From: CAYFZR01 sp964347835 [NCBI: uncultured archaeon] | Lineage (GTDB): Archaea > CAYFZR01 | Reading direction: 5' to 3' | Assembly: GCA_964347835.1 (NCBI GenBank) | Contig: CAYFZR010000065.1 | Coordinates: 27,464 to 91,463, forward strand | DNA length: 64,000 nucleotides | Shown: in pieces, positions 40,247-49,082 of the stretch | Position numbering within the stretch: the stretch's first letter is position 1 | Layout of the letters: every line of letters begins with the position of its first letter | Position numbers and translations under genes: made by a program | Notes under the pieces: model-generated | Told to the model about the DNA's origin: nothing | What the model saw: only the letters and a program-made list of their open reading frames with translations | Database searches by the model: none

Positions 40247-42046
40247 ATGACTGAATTATCTGATAACGCTATAACGGTCTTGAGAAGAAGGTATTTGAAA
40301 AAGGATGAAGATGGAAGCGCGATTGAAACTCCAGAAGAGATGTTTAAAAGAGTTGCGAGTAATATTGCTTCTGCTGATGAATTATATGATGGAAAAGATG
40401 TAAAAAAAACAGAAGAGGATTTCTACAGGATTATGACAAATCTTGAGTTCTTACCTAATTCTCCCACCTTGATGAATGCAGGCACAGAACTCCAACAACT
40501 TGCTGCATGCTTTGTTCTTCCGGTAGAGGATTCAATAGAAGGAATTTTTGAGACTTTAAAAAACGCAGCCCTTATACACCAAAGTGGGGGCGGAACTGGA
40601 TTTTCCTTTTCGCATTTACGACCAAAAGGAGATATAGTTAAATCAACTGGTGGAATAGCCTCTGGTCCCGTATCATTCATGAAGGTATTCGATGCTGCTA
40701 CCCAAGCAATCAAACAAGGAGGAAAGCGCAGAGGAGCCAATATGGGCACATTGCGAGTAGATCATCCGGACATAATCGAATTCATAACGGTAAAAAAAGA
40801 TACTAGAATTTTGACCAACTTCAACATATCTGTAGCCGTTACAGAAGAATTTATAGACGCCTTAAAAGAAGGTGAAAAATACAACTTGATTAGTCCAAGA
40901 ACCAATGAAATCGTAGGAAAATTAAACGCGGAAGAAGTTTTTGATTTGATGGTAGAGATGGCTTGGAGTACTGGTGATCCCGGAATTATATTTTTAGATC
41001 GCATAAACAAGGACAATCCCACACCCCAACTCGGAGAAATGGAGTCTACAAATCCATGTGGAGAACAGCCCTTATTACCTTATGAGGCTTGCAATCTTGG
41101 ATCTATAAACCTTTCCAAAATGGTAAAGAATGGAGAAATAGACTTCGAAAAATTAGGAGAGGTAGTTGACATTTCTATAAAATTTCTGGATAACGTCATC
41201 GATAAGAATGAATTCCCATTAGACAGCATTAAAGAAGTAGTAAAAGGGAACAGAAAAATTGGTCTTGGTGTCATGGGTTTCGCTGACATGCTAGTAAAAC
41301 TAAGGATCCCTTACAACTCGGAGAAAGCACTTGAGATCGCTGAAAGAGTTATGAAATTTATTTCAGAGAGGGGAAAAAGAAAGTCAATGGAGATCGCGAA
41401 GGAGAGGGGTCCTTTTTCTAATTATGAAGAAAGTATCAAATATGATCCTGATATGGAAAAGGTAAGGAATTCTACAAGGACGACAGTGGCTCCTACAGGG
41501 ACAATAAGCATAATAGCCGGTTGTTCGAGCGGTATAGAGCCTTTTTATGCCATTTCTTATGTGAGAAGGGTTTTGGATGATGAAAGGCTCTACGAAGTAA
41601 ACCACCTTTTTGAAGAAATTGCAAAAGAGAGAGGTTTTTATAATGAAGAATTGATGGAGAAAATCGCTGAAAAGGGATCGGTCAAGGGAATGAGTGCGGT
41701 ACCAGAAGATATTCAAGAACTCTTTGTTACCGCCTATGATATTTCTCCTGAGTGGCAGGTAAAAATGCAGGCAGCGTTCCAAAAATACGTTGACAATGCG
41801 GTATCAAAGACTGTGAACTTGCCGCAAGAGGCTACTAAAGACGATGTAAGAAGGATTTTCCTGCTTGCATATGAACTCGGATGTAAAGGCATAACTGTTT
41901 ACAGAGACAAGAGTAAAGAGGAACAAACTCTCGCCATAGAGGAGAAAGTACCAGTTGAAGAATGTCCCGACTGCGGAGAGGAACTAAAGTTTATTGAAAG
42001 GACAGATGTCTGTATAAGATGTGGTTATACAACCTCAGTAAGTTGA
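40247..42046 (+). CDS. nrdJ: Adenosylcobalamin-dependent ribonucleotide reductase (class II)
   Basis: 599 residues. Catalyses NDP/NTP reduction to deoxynucleotides with a cobalamin-generated thiyl radical. Seen: LEFLPNSPTLMNAGT, QQLAACFVLPV, the active-site block STNPCGEQPLLPYEACNLGSINLS (with catalytic Cys, Asn and Glu), TVAPTGTISIIAG and, at the C-terminus, CPDCGEEL...CIRCGYTT (two CxxC pairs that can serve as redox or zinc site). The gene is monocistronic. Dependence on B12 fits the presence of cobT at 56521-57606. Confidence 0.95.
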   Translation: MTELSDNAITVLRRRYLKKDEDGSAIETPEEMFKRVASNIASADELYDGKDVKKTEEDFYRIMTNLEFLPNSPTLMNAGTELQQLAACFVLPVEDSIEGIFETLKNAALIHQSGGGTGFSFSHLRPKGDIVKSTGGIASGPVSFMKVFDAATQAIKQGGKRRGANMGTLRVDHPDIIEFITVKKDTRILTNFNISVAVTEEFIDALKEGEKYNLISPRTNEIVGKLNAEEVFDLMVEMAWSTGDPGIIFLDRINKDNPTPQLGEMESTNPCGEQPLLPYEACNLGSINLSKMVKNGEIDFEKLGEVVDISIKFLDNVIDKNEFPLDSIKEVVKGNRKIGLGVMGFADMLVKLRIPYNSEKALEIAERVMKFISERGKRKSMEIAKERGPFSNYEESIKYDPDMEKVRNSTRTTVAPTGTISIIAGCSSGIEPFYAISYVRRVLDDERLYEVNHLFEEIAKERGFYNEELMEKIAEKGSVKGMSAVPEDIQELFVTAYDISPEWQVKMQAAFQKYVDNAVSKTVNLPQEATKDDVRRIFLLAYELGCKGITVYRDKSKEEQTLAIEEKVPVEECPDCGEELKFIERTDVCIRCGYTTSVS

Positions 42047-42075
42047 TTTTATTTGGTTAGGAAGTCAAAAAAATA

Positions 42076-43842
42076 TCATAATCTAAAAGAGTCCAATTCC
42101 CTCGGAGCCTCCACGCGCAAATCTGGAAGTCTATTTTTAATCAACTTACTTAATTGAAGAATATTTTCTTCTTCTCCATGCACTAAAAATATGTTTTCGG
42201 GTTTTTTGGATAGAGAATTTATGAAATTCATTATCTGTGGTCTGTCTGAGTGAGCGCTGAAAGTATAAGACTTTACTATCATATCCAACTTCAATTCCTT
42301 TCCATCCAATTCAATGGCTTTTTTTCCGTCTAGTATTTCTCTACCCAACGTCCCTTGAGCCTGATACCCCACGAGTACCAATAAGTTTCTCCTGTCATCA
42401 TGTAGCCTTTTCAGATGATGTAAAACCGGACCTCCTTTCATCATACCTGATGTTGCGAGTATAATCGCTGGTTCAATTATCTTTTCCCTTCTTTTGGGCG
42501 TGATTGTACGGAAAATATCTGACAAAAATGGATTATCTCTAGTTTCGTCGATTCTGCTTCTTATGCTCGACCGGAGGAAATCGGAATAGTGGGTGTATAC
42601 CAAGTTAGCCTCTCTAACCATGCCGTCTATATAGACAGGATATTTTTTTAGCGCGCCGGATCGCATGTACTCTTCCAAAACAAGCATGACCTCCTGGGAC
42701 CTGCCTACTGCTGCTACAGGTATCAAAACGGTGCCTTCCCTTTCCATGGTTTCCTTTACAACTCTTACGAAGTCTGATTCTACTCCTTTTCTCGATGGAT
42801 GAAGATCTTCCTTTCCGCCATACGTAGATTCTATGATTAGGGTGTCAGCGTCGAATTTTTTTCTTGATATATCGAGTAATCTAGTCTTTCTATAACTAAA
42901 ATCACCAGTATACAGCAATTTATAGTCATTGAGAGATAGATGAACTAAACTAGATCCAATAATGTGTCCTGCACTTTGTAATGTCAGTTTCACATTAGGA
43001 GATGCTATTACGCTCTTTTCATATTCAAGTGGTATTGCATGTTTTATAGAAAGTTCTATCCCTTTTTTTGAAAATAAAGGTCTAGAATTTCTTTTTGCCA
43101 ATCTCAAGGTATCACTCCACAACAAATACATAACATCCAGCGAAGGTCTGGTGCAAAATAAAGCGCCCTCAAAGCCATTTTCATATAGGTATGGAACAGC
43201 CCCACAGTGGTCTAAATGCGCATGAGAAATGACGACAGAGTGTAGTCTATCGATTTCGAATTCGGGTAAATCGAATGATGGTAAAAGAGGCGGAGTTTGA
43301 GATGCATCAATGCCGCAATCGAGAAGAACACTATCAGAGTTCGTATGAAATAGAAAGCACGACTTTCCTACCTGTCTGCAACCTCCAAGGAAGGATATAC
43401 GCTTCCACTTTAATTCTTCTTTTTCTCTTAACTTTTTGCCTATTTTTTTTAGACTCGCAGATCTTTCTCCGTACAGTACCTTGTTTACATTTCTGGTAGC
43501 CTGACAAAGTCTTTCGCGAGTCTCAATAATCTCAAAAACCCATCCTGTCTGTTTAACAAGGAGTTCCTTTGTCAAATTAACATTTGCCAGAAAGTAATTT
43601 AACTTAAGTTCTATAAGAACGACTCCGAAATCGGAGAAGTAGATATTTTGTATGCCCTTTGGGAATACTTTTTCCAGTAAATCCTTTACTTCATCTTTTT
43701 TTGCCCTATTTTTTTCTTCTACCCTTAATAAAACTTCTTCTCCATGTTCCTCTTCTAATTCTTTTTTGAAATCAGGGTCAAACAGGTCATCTGTGTCAGA
43801 AGTAAAGTACACCAAATCAGTACCTAGACTTTCCACCTCCAT
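42076..43842 (-). CDS. Archaeal CPSF1/FttA-type beta-CASP nuclease
   Basis: 588 residues. N-terminal KH-like region (1-150, SDFGVVLIELKLNYF), then metallo-beta-lactamase HAHLDH (VISHAHLDHCGAV), beta-CASP elements and the C-terminal HSDRPQIMNF (SAHSD) and VHGEEENI motifs. aCPSF1 (FttA) is the conserved archaeal transcription-termination nuclease. It is somewhat shorter than typical members of about 630-640 residues and has GGCRQVGKSC instead of the common G-T-R-x-V-G-R. It ends SFRL, like family members ending TIRL. ATG at 43842. Confidence 0.9.
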   Translation of the reverse strand: MEVESLGTDLVYFTSDTDDLFDPDFKKELEEEHGEEVLLRVEEKNRAKKDEVKDLLEKVFPKGIQNIYFSDFGVVLIELKLNYFLANVNLTKELLVKQTGWVFEIIETRERLCQATRNVNKVLYGERSASLKKIGKKLREKEELKWKRISFLGGCRQVGKSCFLFHTNSDSVLLDCGIDASQTPPLLPSFDLPEFEIDRLHSVVISHAHLDHCGAVPYLYENGFEGALFCTRPSLDVMYLLWSDTLRLAKRNSRPLFSKKGIELSIKHAIPLEYEKSVIASPNVKLTLQSAGHIIGSSLVHLSLNDYKLLYTGDFSYRKTRLLDISRKKFDADTLIIESTYGGKEDLHPSRKGVESDFVRVVKETMEREGTVLIPVAAVGRSQEVMLVLEEYMRSGALKKYPVYIDGMVREANLVYTHYSDFLRSSIRSRIDETRDNPFLSDIFRTITPKRREKIIEPAIILATSGMMKGGPVLHHLKRLHDDRRNLLVLVGYQAQGTLGREILDGKKAIELDGKELKLDMIVKSYTFSAHSDRPQIMNFINSLSKKPENIFLVHGEEENILQLSKLIKNRLPDLRVEAPRELDSFRL

Positions 43843-43852
43843 TTGATTCCTC

Positions 43853-44275
43853 CTAAATAGAGAGGCTAAAAATGCCTTTTTTGAAAAATTGAAATAAGTA
43901 GAACAAAACCATCACTATTATTAGGGCAATAACTACCAGAAAAATCCAATAAGCTCTTCTATGCTTTGGATATTTTATCTCTCTATCAATATAAGAAGGG
44001 CGATAAACTTCCCTTTTCTTCTCAAGAAATAAGATCTTAATATTTTCTCCGTTTCTTTCGATGTTCGCTATAAAGTGGTCTTTGGCCCTTATTCTGGAAC
44101 GGTCCCCGCTCTTGGCGTCAATGAGTAATATATCGTTGTAACCTCTCACAACTGAAATGTGTTCTGGAATGATAACATTAACCTCTATCTTCTCCTTTTT
44201 TTCTTCAATTTGTTGTTCAATTTCTTCTTTAATGCTCTCCAAGTTCATATGAATTTCTCTCAAATCTTTTGACAT
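43853..44275 (-). CDS. Small membrane-anchored hypothetical protein
   Basis: 140 residues. A soluble N-terminal helix (SIKEEIEQQIEEKKEKIE) and beta-rich part (VIIPEHISVVRGYNDILLIDAKSGDRSRIRAKDHF) precede one C-terminal helix (WIFLVVIALIIVMVLFYLF). Overlaps the methyltransferase gene by 16 nt, so it is cotranscribed with it. No family recognised. Confidence 0.65.
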   Translation of the reverse strand: MSKDLREIHMNLESIKEEIEQQIEEKKEKIEVNVIIPEHISVVRGYNDILLIDAKSGDRSRIRAKDHFIANIERNGENIKILFLEKKREVYRPSYIDREIKYPKHRRAYWIFLVVIALIIVMVLFYLFQFFKKGIFSLSI

Positions 44276-44850
44276 AGAAGTTGTGTCTGTATCGGGCTAG
44301 ATCTCTTTTCGATTACCTTGAATCCAGCATCCTCTATTTGCTTAATTATATCTTTTTCATCATACATATAAAATCTGATTCCCCACAAAAACCTTGGTAT
44401 ATTCAGGATATTTTTTTGAGAGAAAGATACCAGAGCCTTTCCATTATTTTCTAGAACCCGGTATATTTCTCCTAAAGCAACTTTTTTTTCTTTAAGATAT
44501 TCTAAAACGCCTATCATCGAAATAAAATCAAAACTCCCATCTTTGAAGGGCAAAGTTAATGCGTTTGCCCTAACAAATTTTACGTCTGACGCTTTTGTTT
44601 TAGCAATTCTTATCATGTTTTGAGATATGTCGATTCCATAAAGTAGATTTTCCTTCTCGTGTGATAAGTTCTTATACAAAGAGAGGATCTTTCCAGTACC
44701 ACATCCAATATCTAATATCTTGACCCCCTCGAGGTCCATCGGAGATAACATACATTTAAAGATATTCAACTCTTCCTCCTTGATATTCTTAAAAGGAGGG
44801 AGTTTGAATAGACCATCGTGAACCAATGCCCTGATATCCCACGTTCTCAA
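44260..44850 (-). CDS. SAM-dependent methyltransferase (class I)
   Basis: 196 residues from TTG. ILDIGCGTGKILSLY (motif I), YGIDISQNMI (acidic loop), VRANALTLPFKDGSFDFISMIGVLEYL and NGKALVSFSQ are the usual blocks. Substrate unknown; such short UbiE-type enzymes act on lipids, quinones or small molecules. Start TTG 44850 with GGTGTC upstream. Confidence 0.8.
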   Translation of the reverse strand: MRTWDIRALVHDGLFKLPPFKNIKEEELNIFKCMLSPMDLEGVKILDIGCGTGKILSLYKNLSHEKENLLYGIDISQNMIRIAKTKASDVKFVRANALTLPFKDGSFDFISMIGVLEYLKEKKVALGEIYRVLENNGKALVSFSQKNILNIPRFLWGIRFYMYDEKDIIKQIEDAGFKVIEKRSSPIQTQLLCQKI

Positions 44851-44907
44851 AACGACACCAAAGATAGATTTAATAAATGTTATTTAAAAATATACTTAGG
44901 TTTCGAA

Positions 44908-45360
44908 ATGAAGATGAAAGACCCTTCTACCATAACTGTAGAGGAAGTGATGACGAAAAAGGTCATTACCCTGAGTGAAGACGACAGTTTTGAAAAAATA
45001 GCCGATACATTCAAAGAAATAAAGGTAAATGCATTTCCGGTTTTGAATAAAGATAACAAATTGGTGGGCATAGTTTGTGAGAGTGATGTCATGAAGGTTA
45101 TAGAAAGACGTTACTTGAGTAGACATGAGATGTTTGGAACTTTCGGAAGTAAGGCTAGAATCTTGTCTCCCAGTAAGGTTGGAGACGTGATGACAAAAAA
45201 TCCGATTACCGTATCTCCCTCCGCCACCTTGGAAGAAGCCATAATCCTCATGCTGATACATCATGTGCGAGGACTGCCAGTGGTAGACAAAAATAACGAA
45301 GTTATAGGCATTATTGTAAAAAGGGACATCGTAAATACTCTTTTATCGGAGAGTGAATAG
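44908..45360 (+). CDS. Two-CBS-domain protein preceding antiporter
   Basis: 150 residues. Two CBS motifs (ITVEEVMTKKVITLSEDDSFEKIADTFKEIKVNAFPVL and VGDVMTKNPITVSPSATLEEAIILMLIHHVRGLPVV). The ATG at 44908 is chosen over longer in-frame starts at 44818 because those lie in the divergent gene. Its stop is adjacent to the TTG of the antiporter gene, so it could sense energy nucleotides for that transporter. Confidence 0.87.
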   Translation: MKMKDPSTITVEEVMTKKVITLSEDDSFEKIADTFKEIKVNAFPVLNKDNKLVGIVCESDVMKVIERRYLSRHEMFGTFGSKARILSPSKVGDVMTKNPITVSPSATLEEAIILMLIHHVRGLPVVDKNNEVIGIIVKRDIVNTLLSESE

Positions 45361-46485
45361 TTGGATTTTCTCCTTCAACTCATTTTAATATTAATTTTTG
45401 CGACTATATTCGGAGAATTTTTTCAGAGATTAAATCAACCAAGTGTGGTTGGAGAAATTATCGCTGGAATCTTACTTGGAATTTTCTTTGTTCCTTTGGA
45501 GAGTATAAAAGAGATGGCTAACCTCGGTATATTGTTTCTTCTCTTCTTGGCAGGAACCGAGATAGATGTTCGCGACCTCATGGATGTTGGATGGCAATCC
45601 TCGTATACGGCAATATTTGGTTTGGTCCTTCCTTTCTTCTTTGGATCTATCGCATCTTATTTCATTTGGAAAAACATATTGCTCTCTTTATTCGTCGGAA
45701 CCGCCTTTACCGCGACGTCGATTGGAGTTACAGTAAAGACCTTGATGGACATGGATAGATTAGATACCATAGTAGGGAGAACCATTATCGGAAGCGCTAT
45801 TATAGATGATATCTTGGGGATATCTCTCCTCGGTATCGTATCTTCTCTTTCTCTCGGAAACGTATCCATAAGCAAGACGTTTTTAAACACCTTAATAGGG
45901 ATATTCTTCATTATTATTATTCTTTACACCGGCATTAAGACAATAAATATTATAGCAACTCACATGAACAAATTACTCCTTGTTGAAGGTACTTTCATGA
46001 TTTTTGTAATACTTGCTTTAATACTGGCTTTCTTTGCTGAAAAAATAGGTCTAAACATGATAATAGGGAGTTTTGTAGCAGGTATTATTATTGGAAAAGT
46101 AGCAGACCACCATTTGCTTGGAAAAGTATCCGCAATATCTCGTGGATTCTTTATTCCAATATTTTTCGCGTTTGTTGGTATGTCTACTCATTTAGGTTTG
46201 AGTTATCAAAATTTAGACCTCATATTTTTGTTTTTGATTGTGGCTAGTCTGAGTAAGATCTTAGGTGGTGGTATCGGTTCTTTAATAGGCGGAATATCTA
46301 TCAAAGAATCTTTGGTCATAGGCATAGGTATGATACCGAGAACGGAGATAGCCTTGGCAGTAATCACAGTTGGATCCGGATTGGGAATAATCTCTCCTGA
46401 AATCTTCTCCGCACTGGTGATAACCTTTGCCTTTACCGTTTTTATAACGCCGATACTACTATCCTTTTCTTATAGAAACTTATGA
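45361..46485 (+). CDS. Cation:proton antiporter, CPA2 (KefB/NapA-like)
   Basis: 374 residues, about twelve helices. LNQPSVVGEIIAGILLGIFF and LGILFLLFLAGTEIDVRDLM are the family start; FTATSIGVTVKTL, SAIIDDILGI (the two aspartates of the ion site) and IGMIPRTEIALAVIT are present. It exchanges Na+ or K+ for protons. TTG start directly after the CBS gene stop, with GAGAGTGA as ribosome-binding site. Confidence 0.92.
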   Translation: MDFLLQLILILIFATIFGEFFQRLNQPSVVGEIIAGILLGIFFVPLESIKEMANLGILFLLFLAGTEIDVRDLMDVGWQSSYTAIFGLVLPFFFGSIASYFIWKNILLSLFVGTAFTATSIGVTVKTLMDMDRLDTIVGRTIIGSAIIDDILGISLLGIVSSLSLGNVSISKTFLNTLIGIFFIIIILYTGIKTINIIATHMNKLLLVEGTFMIFVILALILAFFAEKIGLNMIIGSFVAGIIIGKVADHHLLGKVSAISRGFFIPIFFAFVGMSTHLGLSYQNLDLIFLFLIVASLSKILGGGIGSLIGGISIKESLVIGIGMIPRTEIALAVITVGSGLGIISPEIFSALVITFAFTVFITPILLSFSYRNL

Positions 46486-46497
46486 GGAGGTGTGACC

Positions 46498-47064
46498 TTG
46501 AAGGTTTTAGGAATTAATGGCAGTCATAGACGCGGAAAAACAACAAGAAAATACCTTGATTTTGCTATAGAGGAAATTAAAAAGGAAGGATTCGAAACAG
46601 AGATCTTAGAACTGTCAAAACTTAATATCGAAGATTGTGATGTATGCGAAAGATGCCGAGAAGAGCCTTGTCCTATAAAAGATGACATGCAGGAATTATA
46701 TAAAAAACTAGAAGAGTCAGATGGGGTAATATTGGCGTCTCCGGTCTACTTTGGTACCGTGTCTGCTAAATTAAAAAGAATGATGGACAGAACTCTTTAT
46801 TTGAGGAGAAAAAATATGGCGTTATCAGGAAAGGTAGGAGGTGCTATATCAGTAGGAAGGACAAGAAATGGAGGTCAAGAGTTTACTAACATGGCGATCT
46901 ATAACTTTATGTTCATGCACGAAATGATAGCGGTAAGTGACAAATCTACGGCTCACTTTGGAGGAATAGCGCATTCAGGAATAGAAGAAGATCCAGAAGG
47001 GGAAAAAATCTGCAAAAATCTCGGAAAAAAGGTTGCAGAGACGCTTAATAGAATGCGTAAATAA
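46498..47064 (+). CDS. Iron-sulfur flavoprotein (NADPH-dependent FMN reductase family)
   Basis: 188 residues from TTG (GGAGGTG 6 nt upstream; a GTG at 46492 would be too close to it). The flavodoxin-like FMN loop LGINGSHRRGKTTRK and SPVYFGTVSAKLKRMMDR flank a compact cluster motif CDVCERCREEPC, the [4Fe-4S] site of archaeal Isf proteins, which pass electrons or reduce O2/H2O2. Its start is 12 bp after the antiporter stop. Confidence 0.88.
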   Translation: MKVLGINGSHRRGKTTRKYLDFAIEEIKKEGFETEILELSKLNIEDCDVCERCREEPCPIKDDMQELYKKLEESDGVILASPVYFGTVSAKLKRMMDRTLYLRRKNMALSGKVGGAISVGRTRNGGQEFTNMAIYNFMFMHEMIAVSDKSTAHFGGIAHSGIEEDPEGEKICKNLGKKVAETLNRMRK

Positions 47065-47071
47065 ATCTTGA

Positions 47072-48004
47072 TTAGACTTTGATAATTTCTTTCAGAAGTT
47101 CACAAGCCTTGCATACGCTCCTAGAGGTCGGTTCACCGCATATCTCACACTCCACGATTTTCTCATCCACCAGATTTCTAACGTAGGGCAACATCTTTTC
47201 CAGAGAACTTACCACCCCATACTTTGTTCCGGGTCTCTTCCATTCTATATCGTTTAAAAAATTACGTACATCGGCTCTGAAAGAGGTTCCAGAGTAAGTA
47301 CATTCATTCAAGGAGCAGGGAATCTCTTTCAAAATTGTATACAGTGCTACCTCTTTCTCCGGTAAATTTCTAAGGGGTTTTATCCTAGGTACTATCGAAG
47401 GATGTATACTGTGTGGTAAAGGATCTAATCTAACGAGTTTCTTTAACGCGCCTTGCATCATGTTTAACATTATTGCCTGAGCCTCATCATCCAAGTTATG
47501 ACCGGTGAATATCTTGTTGCATCCAAGTTCTCTTGCGTACTTGTTTATGAGATATCTCCTGAACACACCACAATATGTGCAGGGATTTTTTCCATGATCA
47601 TTCTCTCTACTAATTTTAACCATTCTATCGAGGGAGTATTCAAATTCGTCTTCAAAAATGTATAAGTGGTGTGAAATGTCTAATTCGTTACATAATCTTC
47701 TACAACTTTCTAATGTCTGCTCTCTGTATCCCCTGATTCCCTCATCAATGGTAATGGCGACGATCTCTACGTCTGGAATTTGAGATGCCACTTTACTTAC
47801 CATGTAAAGGAGACAAGAACTGTCTTTTCCTCCTGAGATTGCTACTGCTATTTTGTCTCCCTTTTGTATAGCTTTCAAAAACCTTAATTCTCGCCTTGTT
47901 CTTTTTTCAAAGAACGTTGTAAAACATGATTCACATAAAATTTTACCAATATATCTCAAATTAATAACTGCCTTGTTACCACAAACACATTTCAAATTAG
48001 CCAC
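47072..48004 (-). CDS. ttuA: tRNA 2-thiolation protein TtuA/NcsA
   Basis: 310 residues. N-terminal zinc ribbon (CVCGNKAVI...CESC), PP-loop AVAISGGKDSSCLL, the catalytic cysteine pair near NPCTYCGVFRR and CSLNECTYSG, and a C-terminal zinc ribbon CEICGEPTSRSVCKAC. The enzyme adenylates and thiolates U54 or U34 of tRNA using sulfur from a ubiquitin-like carrier. The carrier gene directly upstream overlaps its start by 8 nt. Confidence 0.94.
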   Translation of the reverse strand: MANLKCVCGNKAVINLRYIGKILCESCFTTFFEKRTRRELRFLKAIQKGDKIAVAISGGKDSSCLLYMVSKVASQIPDVEIVAITIDEGIRGYREQTLESCRRLCNELDISHHLYIFEDEFEYSLDRMVKISRENDHGKNPCTYCGVFRRYLINKYARELGCNKIFTGHNLDDEAQAIMLNMMQGALKKLVRLDPLPHSIHPSIVPRIKPLRNLPEKEVALYTILKEIPCSLNECTYSGTSFRADVRNFLNDIEWKRPGTKYGVVSSLEKMLPYVRNLVDEKIVECEICGEPTSRSVCKACELLKEIIKV

Positions 48005-48197
48005 CAGAAATCACGTTTATAATTTCCAATACATCGCCATCATTTAATCTCTCTTCCTCTGGCCTAATGCGGCCATTTAGGCTAACAACTACAGTAACAG
48101 GATTTATTTTGAGTATTCCAAGAGCATTTAATATGGTACTATCATCCTCCAAGTATAATTCTTCTTCCTTCCCGATCCTTTTTACCTTGATCTTCAT
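47997..48197 (-). CDS. Ubiquitin-like sulfur carrier (SAMP2/ThiS/MoaD type)
   Basis: 66 residues ending VISGG: the C-terminal Gly-Gly is where the thiocarboxylate forms. VVSLNGRIRPEEERLNDGDVLEIINVISGG is the canonical beta-grasp end. Overlap with ttuA (8 nt) assigns it to tRNA thiolation (TtuB/SAMP2), and such proteins also serve in archaeal protein conjugation. An upstream in-frame start at 48215 would add six residues. Confidence 0.9.
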   Translation of the reverse strand: MKIKVKRIGKEEELYLEDDSTILNALGILKINPVTVVVSLNGRIRPEEERLNDGDVLEIINVISGG

Positions 48198-48352
48198 GAT
48201 GAATAAACGATGCAAAAGAAATTTGAAGGTTTCGTCATCACGTCGATTGCTCTTTTATATTCTTTCATTTTTTAAAAAATTTTATAGATTATTTTTCTTT
48301 TCAAAATCAAAAAATAAATACGCAATAATTATAGAGTGATATGTGATTGTTA

Positions 48353-48643
48353 ATGAGATTCAGCAAGCAGATGTTAAAAATCTTATTGGTTCTGAGGAAA
48401 CATCCCGAAGGATTGACTGAAGAGAAGATAATTGCAAGGGGGGAAAGATTAGATAAAACGGAAAATGTGCAACTTAGAGCTTTTAAGTCCAGATACAAAA
48501 AATCTATCGAAAAATTGGTTTCTCGAGGTCTAATAATCAGAAAAAAGAAAAAGTTCAAACTTACGGGAGAAGGTATTGACAGAGCTCAAGAGGCTTACAG
48601 CGAAATTAAGGAGTATTTCAAAGAATATCAACATTTGATTTGA
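48353..48643 (+). CDS. Small winged-helix-like protein
   Basis: 96 residues. LKILLVLRKHPEGLTEEKIIARGERL, SRYKKSIEKLVSRGLIIRKKKKFKLTGEG reads like a winged helix with a basic wing ('G L I I R K K K K F K L T'). Candidate DNA-binding protein, function unknown. ATG 48353 preferred over TTG 48347 two codons upstream. It is followed by the second composite repeat. Confidence 0.65.
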   Translation: MRFSKQMLKILLVLRKHPEGLTEEKIIARGERLDKTENVQLRAFKSRYKKSIEKLVSRGLIIRKKKKFKLTGEGIDRAQEAYSEIKEYFKEYQHLI

Positions 48644-48800
48644 CAAAGGCGAAAATTTAGAAAAATCATATATTTCGGTTATTGCCGATCGTTGATCGTA
48701 AAAAATAAAAATAAATTGTTGATAATTAATTTTAGAGGGCTTGTGCCCTCTGCCCCCCCCATTTTTCAAGATTTTTCATTGTTTATCAATTAGGTGCAGT

Positions 48801-49072
48801 TTTTTGATTAAGCTTTTTTTAAAAGTTCAAATGTAACGAGCCACGCTAGAAGGGGGTAATAATACATTTTATACTGAAATTATGCTATTTTACCTCATCA
48901 CCCCCTTTCTAAACCCCCATATAAAGAAGGGGGCAATCGCCCCCTCTCTACACCCCCATATAATATTTAGAGTAGAAAAAGGCTCATTTGGTACCGTTTA
49001 TAAAATATCTTTCTTTTGATTGAACTTTTTTTAAAAGTTCATTGCGGATGGAACGAGCCACGTTCCATAGCC
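48801..49072 (+). repeat. Composite intergenic repeat, copy 2, with flanking direct repeats
   Basis: Core 48847-49010 matches copy 1 (TAGAAGGGGGTAATAATACA ... two CCCCC units ... CTCATTTGGTACCGTTTATAAAATA). It is bracketed by near-direct repeats: left 48801-48845 and right 49013-49062 share TTTTGATT, CTTTTTTTAAAAGTTCA and AACGAGCCACG. The right copy gives the perfect hairpin TGAACTTTT-TTT-AAAAGTTCA. GGGGGC-AATC-GCCCCC (about 48928-48943) replaces GGGGGT...ACCCC of copy 1, keeping pairing. Confidence 0.82.
49048..49068 (+). repeat. AGCCA hairpin 2
   Basis: ATGGAACG (49048-49055), AGCCA, CGTTCCAT (49061-49068): eight perfect pairs, same loop as 23404-23424, with four pairs changed on both arms. 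It is followed by a second loop plus 3' arm, AGCCACGCTGCA (49069-49080), belonging to the other stem type, right up to the stop of the DUF460 gene. Confidence 0.8.
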
Positions 49073-49082
49073 ACGCTGCATT

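Noticed and set aside
41384-41782. 132-codon frame antisense to the ribonucleotide reductase gene
   Set aside because: It lies wholly inside a conserved gene on the other strand and its composition mirrors that gene.
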